NCBI GenBank assembly: GCA_028622995.1
Contig: JAJQJQ010000016.1
Span: forward strand, 806,001 to 870,000
Reading direction: 5' to 3'
Length of the DNA: 64,000 nt
From: Panagrolaimus kolymaensis
Taxonomy: Eukaryota; Nematoda; Chromadorea; Rhabditida; Panagrolaimidae
The position numbers were made by a program, and so were the translations under genes. Positions 49,924 to 62,100 of this stretch are shown here, piece after piece; the first letter of the stretch is position 1; every line of letters begins with the position of its first letter. The notes below the pieces were generated by a model. The model searched no databases and was not told the origin of the DNA. It saw only the letters and a list, made by a program, of their open reading frames with translations.

Positions 49924-51335
49924 TTAAGATAAGCTTGGGTCAAGTCAATGATAGTGGTTGCAAAAACGGATGGTGATGAACTTTGGTGGAGAAAAAAAGA
50001 CAATAATGTCAATTCAGCAATGCTCTGTTGCTTTTTTTGTGCTCCCATTTTTTGTTTATTTTTTAATGCTTGAAAAGACGCAAAGCTTAAAAACAAAAAT
50101 GGTTTTAAGGCATCAAAGATAGCTATATAATTGAAGCAATTATTAATTGTATAAAGGAATTGAAGGTATCTCGATTTTCGCAACCCTGTGGATTATCTCT
50201 TCCGTAATGGTAGAAAAAAAAGTGAAATAGTCGTCAATTATTGCAATGCAAAAAATAAAAAAATAAAAAACTTTTTGTTTGCATTTTTATTTTATTTTAT
50301 TTGGAAGAGAGCTATCGTGGTGCGGCCACGGAAGGCGTCATCAAAATTGCTGAAAAAAACTGTTTTTCAATCAGCTCATGTTTAAATTGGAGAGTTCAGG
50401 AAAATGAAAGGAAAAAAAGCCGACGATAGCTTTTAAAAAAAATTGAGTGTGAAATTGACAAAAGAAGCACAAAAAGGGTCTAATATTTCAAATAATAAAA
50501 AAATGATCTGAGGTTTTGAATAACAAAAAAAGAAGAAGCAATGTTAAAAGCTTTTCGTGTTTCAAATCATAAAGAAACAGAATCAATTTATAACAACAAC
50601 AAAAAGTTGTTGAAATTTATTTTTGGTAGAAATAAAAGAAAAATGGAAGCGTAATTTTTTTATGTCACGCAAAAAACCGCTGCTTCTTCTGCAACACAAC
50701 GATGGATGTCGACGACGGCAACAAACAACAAGAAAAAGGAGCTCACTCATGAGCACGTTTGGCGTCATCTTTTTTCTTTTTTTTTACTGGAGCCGCCTAC
50801 TCAGTATGCCATAAAATAGACTTTAAGCAAAACTGGCATCAACAGAAGAAGAAAAAAAGAGGGGAGAAGAAGAAAGAGAAAGTCAAAACCCCTTTTTAAT
50901 GTTGCGCGCCTGAGCTTTCGGCAATAATAAAAAAATGACAAAATTGAAAAATAAGCAGTTTTTCAAAGAACCTACGCTCTTTTTTTTTCTTTTTGACTTC
51001 TAAAGAAGTCTATCCCATTTTAACGCCACCTTTAAATAATAATAAAAAAAACTACGCATATTGAATTATTAGTTTAATCAGCAAATGCCAACTAACTTAA
51101 AACTAATATATTATTTATTTAAAAAATATTTAGCAGCTGCAACTTCTGAAATAATTTTAAAAAAATTTGAAATAAAAAAGTGCAATTCTTTGGCGTTTTG
51201 TTATTTAAAAGTAAAAAGGCGCTTTCAAAGGTTTTCAAAAAAACATTTTTTGGTCAATTGATTGATTTTTTTTTTCTCAAAGTTATTTTAAAATCATTTT
51301 TTAAGTTTAAACTTATTAGACTTAACTTACTCGTC

Positions 51336-52712
51336 ATGGAAGATTGGAAAAAAGCTTATAAAGCAATTCATGGACGTACTCCAACGAAGAAAGAAGTCAC
51401 CTTGGCTCCTAAGGCTTTGAGAGGTAAGGAAGATTTGTATTTTTAAAAACAATATTTTTTATTTGTAAAAAGTTAAAATAGTTCTAAAAGCGTGATTTAA
51501 AATATTTGGTTCTTACTTATTAAAAAAAGAGAAGGAAGCAAAGATTTTAAAATGACATCGAAAACAATGCAATATAGCATTCTTCTTTTTTTATTTGTTT
51601 TAGACGAGTAAAAATAAAGTTAAAAGAAATTGTCCGTTTTGCTTTTTTGCAATTGAAACCAATAAAATTGTTTATTAAAACGTTTGGTTTAAAAGAAAAG
51701 GAGCACGAGTTTTTTTTGTTTCAGACAGTTTTTTTTTCAACGCCAATCGTTAAAATAAGCTTATGGTTTTTTTCTTCTTCAAGCAGCACCGCATTGAAAG
51801 AAAACTTTTTTCATTGGGGTTGCAATCTTTGGTCTGACGTGATTCATCAATGATTGATCAGCTGCTTTCTCTTTTCAATTTTGTTAAAATCATTATTTTT
51901 TTAATCTAATACACATAAAATATTTTCTCACTAATCTTTCGTTGAACTATAAAAAAAACAGCTGAGTTTTTTTTAGACAGAGTAATTTTATTATTTGTTT
52001 TAGGTGAATCACCAAAATATGTTCAAAATTTGTCAACCAAATCAAAAACACTTAAACGACCTGTTGATTCTTCATTTATGTCTCCAGTGAAAAAACGACG
52101 ATTATTGGATTACATAAAATCACCATCCAACGTTATCATTTCGCCAACCAAAACTGTAACAATTAAAATGAATGATAAAGAAAATGTGAAAATGGCCGAA
52201 TGTGTAAGTCCTTTTATTTGAAAAATGATTCATAATTTGATGTATTCTTTCGTTATTTGCTCATTTTTCAGACTCCAACAACATCTACACCGCTGCTTCT
52301 CACTGACGAATCAATCAATCTATTGTCACCGTGTAAGAATTGGACTACTTTTCAGAGAAATGCTTCACCAAAGAAAACTCCACAAAAGAAGCCATTATTT
52401 TTCTATCCAAAAAGTCCATCACCAATGAAACCATTAGGAAAAAATATCATATGCCAAAATATTAAATTTTTAATGGATGTTAAAACTCCTGAAAAGAATG
52501 CTAAATCAGGAATAGATGGTGAACAAGAAGAAGAGAAAACATTTATTGACGAAAAACCTGAAAATGCTAAACCTCATCGTGAAAATGCGCCTAAAAGGAA
52601 GAAGGATAATGGAAACTTTGTTAGATGTAATCTTCGTAAACGCAATTTTGTTAAAGGCAAACCTTCAAAATTCAGCAAAAAGAAATGGCTCAAATATAAG
52701 AAGCGAACATAA
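51336..52712 (+). CDS. sld-2: SLD-2, stand-alone RecQL4-N/Sld2 replication initiation protein
   Basis: Three exons (51336-51423, 52004-52203, 52272-52712) encode 242 residues. The N-terminus MEDWKKAYKAIHGRTPTKKE is the Sld2/RecQL4 N-terminal helix (compare [20 protein letters not shown] in human RECQL4). The C-terminus GNFVRCNLRKRNFVKGKPSK with KKKWLKYKKR matches the second conserved RECQL4 block (RGNYVRLNMKQKHYVRG). No helicase domain follows, as in yeast Sld2 and C. elegans SLD-2. The middle is rich in SP and TP sites (SFMSPVKKR, KSPSNVIISPTK, RNASPKKTPQ, YPKSPSPMK), expected CDK targets that let Sld2 bind the BRCT protein Dpb11/MUS-101 for CMG assembly. The gene is nuclear and basic; it is convergent with vab-10 459 bases downstream. 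Confidence 0.9.
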
Positions 52713-53171
52713 GGTCTGGTTACGGTTACTGTGTACATACCTTCCTAGCTACTATATACTATTTACCATAGCTTTGTTTTGTTTTTGAATTACTGTATGC
52801 GTAGGATATCAAACTCGTAGTCACGTTATTTTTATGATTGTTTTCCATTTTGTTATACGTTGATTTCTGTAAATAAATTCAAGAATGTTTTATTAAAATT
52901 AATTTATTTTAAATATCAAGAATATAATAATAACAAATAGTATGATATATCAAAGGGAGCAAATAAAATAAAATTAAACACAACCTCGTTCCAACCACCT
53001 GGTGAAAAAGATATGATAGCACCATAAAATAAAAAAACATAGAGTGAGCAATAAAAAACGATACTTTTTAGAAATTAAATTATTATAAAAAAATTATGAG
53101 CAAATTTTTAAATACATTGTGTGATTAATTTTAGCTTTAAAAGGATGTGGGCTATTTGAAAGCGGTACACC
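52713..53171. other. intergenic between convergent sld-2 and vab-10
   Basis: AT-rich 459-base gap with an AATAAA near 52873 for sld-2 on the plus strand. Nothing else was seen. Confidence 0.5.
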
Positions 53172-56100
53172 TTATGAGAAACGAGTTTGGCCTTTGTGGC
53201 CTCGAATGGATGGGATTCGAGATGGTGGACGTTCATCTGATTCATCAGACGACATTCTACTTACTGGTCTCGATGTTGCTGGAGTTCCAGAAAGATTTTG
53301 TCGTGAACCTGAACGACTTATGGAAGGAGAAGGTTTAGGAATTTTTGAATCTGAAAGAAAAATTTTAGTCAAATTTTAAGTTAAAACTTTTAGTATACCT
53401 CCAAAGTTAACATCTGATGATCGCCGAGATGAATAACTTATTAATGGGCTATCACGAGACGAGCTTCCTTTAGAATATGGTTTTTTGGACATAGGAATAC
53501 TTCGTTCTGTTTTTTCCCGAACCTTTGAAATGGGCCCAGGCGTTCCTTTAGCATAATGGAGGACATCACTTAATCCCGATTGACGGGGTTTAGCAGTAAA
53601 TTCATGCATTTGATCGTGAGCATTTGCAGGGGTATTATGGCTATGAACATTGAGGCGGCCCTAAAATACATTTCTTTTTTATTTCAATAACCTTGAATGA
53701 TATCTTACTGCTGCTCGACATGGATCATGCTTAACTAAAAATTCATCCAGTTTTTCCCAACCGCCTCCAACTCTAACCATTACAGTACTTCGAAGAATTC
53801 GAACCATTCGTTTCATTGTGGATCCAAACCCGAAACCTAAAATTTCTTTTGTAAAATTTTGTTTTTTTAAGTTGAAATTAATAATGACAAACCATATTGA
53901 ACTTTATTATCGGTGGTTGAAATGCATGTGATAGGGAAACGATGAGCGCAAGTACAACGTTCGGTTTCTTTTCGCAATTCTTCATGAATCATCTCCGATT
54001 CTGTTTTAGGTGGAGGACGCTAAAATAATTCATAATTTATTTCTAATTTTTATATGTATTATTTATTTTTGATACCTTTTTTGGGTCATAACGAAGGGCA
54101 TTCATAAATTCTTTAGCAGAAATTTTTCCATCACCTTTATCAAATTCATTCGCAACTCGGGCCATTTCAAGTGGGGTTGTTGGGAATTTTGTGTTGAGAA
54201 TTCCATTAATAAAATCTTGTCTTGGAACAATTCCTGTACCTGTGGTATCGATTCTACGGAAGAGATCTGAGATTCTTGCTTTTCCATGATCGGTGAAAGC
54301 TAAATATCGTTCACGCCATTCATTAAAAGTGAAATTTTCGAGCCGTTTCATTTCAGCCAAATATTCTTTCCTTTGTTTGAGTTTTTCATCATAAGCTTGA
54401 GTGTGATCCCAAAGTTTACGCCATCTTTCAGCAACGGCATCAGTTTTTTGTTGACGTTTTGATTTCCGTTGTTTTTCAGGCTGTTGGAGAAGTTTGAGTT
54501 TAGTATCTCTACGAGCGAGCGTTGGTCGAGTTTTATGTGAGGGACTTGTTGGTGAATCAGGAGATGGGAGATCCATAGATGGCTCAGTTTTTGCCGCCAC
54601 TTTCTTTGCAGCTTTAATAATTTCTTCTACTTCTGGTTGTTTTTCATGTAAATCAGCTTTGAATAAATCATGAGCAGCCATAAGTGTATCAACTTGTGGA
54701 ACCGTAGCCGCATCTTGTTCAATATTTTTGTTATCCAATGCTGCTTCTTTATCTTCAATAAAGGCTTTCAAGTCATTGACCTTTTGATCATGTTCACGAA
54801 GCTCTTCTAAATGTTTATTTACTTTATCCATTTTATCTTTTGCTGATTCTTCAATTTGATCCCATCGACCACTGAGAGTTCGAAGAATATTTCGTAGAGG
54901 TGTTTCAGCAGTAGGATGACATTTTTCTTGTAATTGCTTTCCCAATTCAAGGGCTCTATCCACTTCAGGGCGATTATGGGCTTTAATACCCTCTGCAAAT
55001 TCTTTAAGCTTTTCAAGAAGTTGTAAAGTATCGGTTTCATCTTCAGGCATCAAAATTCCAAAACGACGAAGACGACCTTCAGCATCGGAAGCTTGACTTT
55101 GAAGATCATGCAACATTTCATCAAGATCCACAGCATTTTTAAGCCCATCTGAAAGTTGAGCTTCTCGAGAATTTGAAGCATCCTCAAGTCTTTGCCATTT
55201 ATCATTAAGTTTATCCAAATCATTTCGAATATCGTCTTTTTCTTTTTGAGAAGTATCAGTAGATTCTAAAATTTTTTCTGCTCGATTTTTAAGAGCTTCC
55301 ACTCCATCTTTGCGTCGTTTAATTTCTTCCATAAGATTTGTATGTTCTGTATAAAGTTGGGTCAAAGTTTCCAAATCACCTTGAGATTTATCAGCAGCAA
55401 CTTCCTCTTCTAATTTGGGTAATTTTGTGTTTAGCCATTTTGAAACATCTGCAAAGGCTTCATCAAATTTACCACTTTGTACGAGAGCTTCTTCAAGGGA
55501 TCTTTCACGTTGTAAAGCCTCGTGATTGATATGTTTCCATTTTTTGGTTAATTCTTCATTTGCTTCATGAACCTGTGATTTCTCTCCTGTTGGAGCATGC
55601 TCTTCAAGGGTTCGACCTCGTTTTAACATGATTTCATAAAGTGGTTTACGGTCATGAAGTTCTTCTTGAAGATTTTTATGATCTTCAAGTGTTTCACGAA
55701 TTCGATCACCCGTTGCTGAATCAGAGGGAATTTCACCTTGTTTTTTAAGATTTTCATTTGTTCGATCAAGAAACTCAATAAGTTCATTGCGAGAATTGAA
55801 ATAAGTTTGAGATTCACCCAATGCATTTTCATAATCTAAAAAATTTGTATTAGGAATGAAAGATTCTAAAGTAAAATTACTTTTAGTTCTATCAGCAGTT
55901 CGATTAACAATTTTATCAAATCGATGTTTTAATGAAATTAATCTATTTTTAATTGGAATGGCATCCTTCTTTTCGCAAGTAAATTGAATTTTAGAACCTC
56001 TTGAATTAAGATCTGACATAACTTCACGTTGTGCACCAACTTTGTCCTAAAAAAATTGTTTTTTATTTTTACTTTATTTTTTCGTTATAAACTCACAACA

Positions 56101-59100
56101 AATGTTGCATGATTATCCATTTGCTTTTTCAATGCTTCAGGTAAACGGGAAATTTGTGGTAAATTACTAAGGTAGTTTTCAGCATTATCCAACCATCTCG
56201 TGGTGGATTGCATATCGTTATTTAAATTATGAGCATCATCTAACGCTATTTCAAGCTTCTTTTGACGGTCTACTAATTTTTCATTGACTCGAGTCCAATT
56301 TTTTCTCATTCCATTATATCTTTCTTGCATCCATTTACTATCCGCATCAGATTTAGCTGATTCAATTTGATCCAAAATTCGTTTAAGTTCAGCTTCAAAT
56401 TTATCGCGTTTTTCTTCTACATCAGCTTTAATAATGCAAAAATCATCCAGTTGACTTTGAGCTGTTTCAGGAAGGCCACCGATGGGTTTATTATGTGATA
56501 GTTCGTTAAGAAGATCATCAAGCCAAAAGGTCCATTGATCAAGTTCGCCATCACGATTACTTGCTTCATTTTTAGCAATTTCTAATTTCGTCCAAAGTTG
56601 TTCTGACTTATCTGTGAGTGTATGCCATTTATCCACAAGAGCATCTAGTTTTGGCTGAGTTATTGAAGCTGAATGGGGTTCAGCTGTGATCAAAGCTTTT
56701 CCAGCTTTATTTATAGCTTCAAAACTGGGAACATGAGATTGAATATCATTTTGAATAACTTTAAGTCGGCATAATTGAATTTCAATAGTTTTAAGATCTT
56801 TAGAATTTGGTTGAATTTCATCCAAAGTTGCATCAGTTTTATCCATCCAAGCTTCCAATTGACCATGAGCTTGTTCAAATTGTCCCAAATCAAGTAAACC
56901 CCGTTCTAATCTTTGTTGACGTTCATTTAATGCAGCATATAATTTATTCCAACGAACATTGAGATCGTTTACTGGAGCACGAACAGCACTAGCTTGTGCT
57001 GGATTTGCATTTTTATAAAGTTCATCGGCGGCTCTATTGAGTTGTTCTTTCATAATTGAATGTTGATCAATATCAGCTCGAAGGGCACTAATTCGATCCA
57101 ATTCAGCTCGAATTTGATTTGGATCTGTGAGAGTTGCTGCTGGAAGAGTTGCAATTTGTTGTTCTGCGTTTGCCAACCAAGCAAGAAGCTGTTGTAAAAG
57201 TTCATGGAAATCCATGGATCTTGAAATCGCATCTACGAGATTATGGGACATTTGGGAATAAATTGCTGTTACGGTTGCCCAATCATTTTCAAGATTTACC
57301 ATATTTCTTTCAACATCATATTTACCTTCTTCTCCAACATTTGCTACTAAATTTTGTGTTGCTAAACGCAAAGAATCTATGGCGGGTGAAGTTTCTTCTA
57401 TGCCTCTCCCAGTTTCAGCCAATTTTATTTTATTTTCATCTAACATTTGTGGATCCGCTGTGTAGGGTTGAATGGAATCCAAATTTCGTTTTAATCCATC
57501 CACAGCTCTTTGACAATTTTCTAATTCACTCCAAAATCTTTCCGCTTTTGCTAGAGTATCGTGAAGGAAATTGTTACGTCGATTCAAACCATCGTGAATT
57601 TCAGCCCAAAGACTATCAAGCGCATAAATCTTATTTCTAACCTCATCAGCAGTAGGATCTCCGGGTTGAGTTTGTGCAAGCAAAACTCGAGCATCTTCTT
57701 TCATAGCTTGATAGTGGCCTTCTTTTTGTTGGAATAAAGCCATAAATTCAGAGTTATCATCAATTTGTCGTTTCAAAAGTGGTGGACGAGCCGACACGGG
57801 TTCAGGATTTCGAAGTTTATTTGTTGCACTTTCAAGATTAGATAAGAATGTATCGAGGCGATCAGTGAATTGGGAGGATTGCTCAAGGGTGGAATCCAAA
57901 ATTCGACCACGTTCACGAAATTCTTCTTCTTGCTGCTTGAATCTTTCAATAATTCCTGAAGCAATTTCACTGAGATTTTGGGCATCTTCGGTTGAGCATA
58001 AATCTGCCAAAGTTGCTACATTTCTTTCAAATTTAGCAATAATTGGATATTGATCTCGATAAGCTTGAAGCATTTGATTATTGTGTTGTTTGTGGAACAA
58101 TAACTGTTCGGGAGACATTCCAGTGTTGATTGGTTCACAAGATCGAATCTCTTGATCTTTAGTGTCCAACCAATCACTGATATCTGTGTATGAATCATCA
58201 AGTTCAGTGCAAAGGGCAAAAGCTTGTTCAAGTTCTGCTAGTCTTTCTTGTCCAAGTTCAGCAGTGCTATCAGCTAACTTTCTTGCAGTTTCCATTTTTG
58301 TTGCAAGTACCACTTCTTCACCTCCTAGAGTTGATCTAAGTTCACGAGCGACTTTTGTGGCTTGAGCAATGATATTTCTCAAATTAACTTTTTGTTCCGC
58401 GATATCTTTATTCATTAAACTTTGATTTTTAAGTTGAGTTTTCAACCTTTCAGTATCAATTGCGGGTTGTTCAGCTGCTAAGATAGTATCATGGGCTTCA
58501 CGGAACCAATCTAGAGCAAAATCGAGATCTGAAACAAATACAATCAATAATATTCACATAAATTAGTTTTAAAAAAATTACCATCAAAAACTTGTTTGCT
58601 TTGCCTTTCAGCTAATGAAAGCATATCAGCTTTTCTAAGGGCTTTATTATTAACATTATCGAAAGCTCGGTTTAATTCTGTGGTTCGTTTAGCTAATTCA
58701 TCAGCCTTTTGTTTGGAACTTAAATGTTGAAGTTGAATGGATTTTTCATTAAGCATTTCCAATTCCATTCTCATATTAACCATATCCGCTTCAATTTGAG
58801 ACACGAGTTCGCTTTGTTCTTCTAATGGCAATTTATCAAGGTTTTCAAGATCTTCTTCACAACCATCAACAAAGTTTGAAACATCTTCAAATCCTGTTTG
58901 AATTTCTTCACTTAATGGAATGGCTTCGGTCATGGCATTAATTTTTTGTTCGGTTTCTTTTGAAATTTCGGCATATCTCTGACGAAGGTTATCAATACGA
59001 TATTGTAATGCTACAGCTTCACCACCTGAAGTATGCATACATAGTTCATTGCTGTCTTGAACCACACGAGAAACAAGGTCTTGTTGTTCAGTGACCGCGC

Positions 59101-62100
59101 TAACAAGATTAACAAGAGCTTCACTTTGTGTTGCAAGTTCTTCAGGATAAATTGACATTTCTCCAAACCTTTCCATCTCCTTTTCTGCATCTTCCAACCA
59201 CCTTGCAAGACTATCAGCATCTTCCAGGAAATTTGTGATGCTTTCAGTCATGTCGCGAAGAGTGTTGCCAATATTATTACATCGAACACCAAGGTCATTA
59301 TATTTTTCAGTGATATCTTGAACGGTGCTTTCAAGTTCGGCGACGTCATCAGCGCCGACGAGTTTCATCAAATCAGAATAAATTGCGACGAGTTCGTCGA
59401 CATCCGGACGTTTACGATCAATTATGGCGGCTAATTGTTCTTGAGAATGAATTTGTTCCATCAATTTATCTCTATTTGTTGGAATTGAAGTAAGTTGGTG
59501 TAATTCTTTACTCGCAGAATCAAGCCATTCCGAAAGTGGTTTAACAATTGTAGCGTATTCTTCACCTAATCGAGCTGCTTCAAGAAGTTGTAATCGACGT
59601 TGATTAGCACCTTCAACTAAATCATTATATCTAGTTGAAATATCATCCGCTTTTGCTCGAAGTGAAGCTTTAGTTTTTTCATCATTTGTTAATGCTTCAA
59701 CTTTACCAATCATTGCCAAAAATCCATCAACGCTAAAGAAATTATTACTCTCAAAATTTTTATTATTTAAAACCGTACCTATTTTGTTTATCATCAATAA
59801 GTTTTAATTGAAAGTCATGATTTTGTAATTGGGCTCGAGCAACTTTATAATCAGCTGATGGAGGTTTTTGATTTGAAACTAAATCTTCAATTTCTTCTAT
59901 CCAATTTAATAATGCTTTATACGCGTCGTTATATGATGCAAGACCTTGAATAGCGGAATCAATAATGCGATCACGTTCTTCCATTTTCGCATTTATCTCA
60001 TTTGTTGCATCTCCGAGAGATTTCAATGTTTCTTCAAGTTCTTTTGTAGGAACTCCGGGTCCTGCTGTTCTAATAAGATCTTTGCATTGCTCACTAGCAT
60101 TTTCAACTTCTTCAAGCAAAGGTTTTAAGCTTTCATTTTTAAGTTGTTTTAAAACTGTTTGTTGTCGTCTTAAATCATCAAGTTCAGAGGCAATGGGTTG
60201 TTTGAAAATCTCTTCGTTATTTAAATCATTGAGTTTATCAATGAGATTATTTGCATCTTTGGTTGTGTTATTTATTTTTAGAGCCATATCCACGATTTCA
60301 CCTTTACGTTTAGCTAATCGGGCATTTTGTTGATCGAGTTTATTTTTCATTTGATCCATTTCTTTTTGTGGAATTTGATTATTGGTCGTTTTTCCAGAAT
60401 CTGCAAGCTTTTTCCATTCAATTGCAAGTATTTCAATTTCATTTCTTTTATCTTCAATTTCTAATGCAATATTTTCGCATTCATCGCTTTGATCTTTCAA
60501 GGTTTTAGAATCTCTTCCAATCTGGGACAATTCTCGAATTCGATCCCCAAGATCATCGACTTCATCTTTAAGTTGGCGGCCTCTTTCAGATGTGAGCCCA
60601 ACTGCAGATTCATCTTCTTGCATCCCATGGGCGGCAATTTGAAGTTGATCTTTTAATTCATTGTAAGATCTATCAAGATCTGTTAAGGCATCATCAATTT
60701 CTTCTATTTCCTTTGAATCAATGATAGGTTTGAGTTTATTTCCAATGGCATCCAATCCTCGTCGTTGCCGAATCCAATTTGAATCTAGATCATCTCTAAT
60801 GGATTTTAATTTATCTTTTGATAAAATTAGGGGCTTGGATTCAGTTTGATCTTCACTTAGACCAGCATTGTTACGGGTATTTTCGAGGAGCATTTGAGCA
60901 GCGATGACACCTTTTTCAAATTGATTACGCAAATCATAACGATTTTTGGAAAGTTTTAATTGATTTTTGCATTCTTTTTTTAGGGCATTTGCATAGGCGA
61001 CCAAATTTTCTGCTTCACGATTAAGCTTTTTAGCATCGGATCCAGGAGCGATAGTTTCCAAATTCTTTGCAATAGACAAAAGCCCATCAAGCGATGGACG
61101 AAGCGAATGCAGCATATCTTCCGTTGGAGTAAGATCTGGCATATCATTTCCATTCTAAAAAAAGATATTAATTTTTTTCTATGAAAATTTATACGCTTAC
61201 ATTTTCAGCATTTTTAGCTTCATCAATTTTTTGTGAAGCATCGTTAAGGTCATTTTTAATTTTAACTTCCAAATCTGCTAATTCATCTCCTAATTTTTTT
61301 GCTTTTTCCATAACTTGATGACTATCTTTGACACCCGATAACAAAGGCTTCCATTCTTCATCAAAGGATTCCAATTTTCGTTTTAAAGCTGAATTTGGTT
61401 TTTTCTGAAGTTCATCAGCAATTTTAGCTCGTGTTAAAACCATGGGGCCTTCATTTTCGAGAACTTCTTGATAAAGTTTTGAAAATTCTTCTATTTGGTC
61501 ATTCAATTTTGCTGGGTCAGCTGAAACTGCGGGAAGTTCGTCAAAATCTTTTTGAGCTTTACGAATCCATTCAAGTTTTTTGTCAAATTCTGATAATAAC
61601 TCTTCTCCTTGACTTTTAGCATTTGCAGCGGCTTTTTTAACACTTTCCAATTTCTTTTTTAATTCATCCACAGCCGTTTTAGTTGCATCCATACGATTTT
61701 TAGCTTCACTTCGAGCTGCTGGATCATCCGTAATTTCTTCAATTTCACAAGTAAGTTTTGAAAGTTCATTTACTAATGGCTCAAGTTCAGCTTCCAATTG
61801 TCTTTCAACAACTTCAATTTGTTGATTTTGTTTTTCAATATCTGAGTCTGAATTAATTGGAGTGTTGGTAATGTCACTGATATCTGCTTCTAATTCAGCC
61901 AATTTTTTGCTAAAATTAATAAATTTATATTTCTGAAAATCAAAAGAGATTGTTTACTTTATTTTCTTTTGGGCTTCATTGAATTGTGATCCCAAAGATT
62001 TGGCAGCGTTGAGATCTTGGCTGCGACTATTCAATGCATCTTCTAGGTTTTGCCATTTATTATTTAATGCATCCATCTAAAAAGTTTAGGAATTATTTGT

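Larger units (their letters stand above)
48248..51335. other. intergenic, divergent region between the LARP and SLD-2 genes
   Basis: AT-rich 3.1-kb region. It contains a GC-rich island just upstream of the LARP ATG (48313-48421) and a TTAA-flanked inverted-repeat element (49669-49923). Open frames at 48588-48830, 48590-49027, 48843-49121 and 49331-49570 overlap on both strands, have no recognisable domain and are not supported. Confidence 0.45.

Noticed and set aside
49791..50183. 130-codon minus-strand frame
   Set aside because: Runs through the inverted-repeat element at 49669-49923; not a gene.
56711..58365. Plus- and minus-strand frames inside vab-10 exons
   Set aside because: Out-of-frame shadows of the spectrin-repeat coding sequence.
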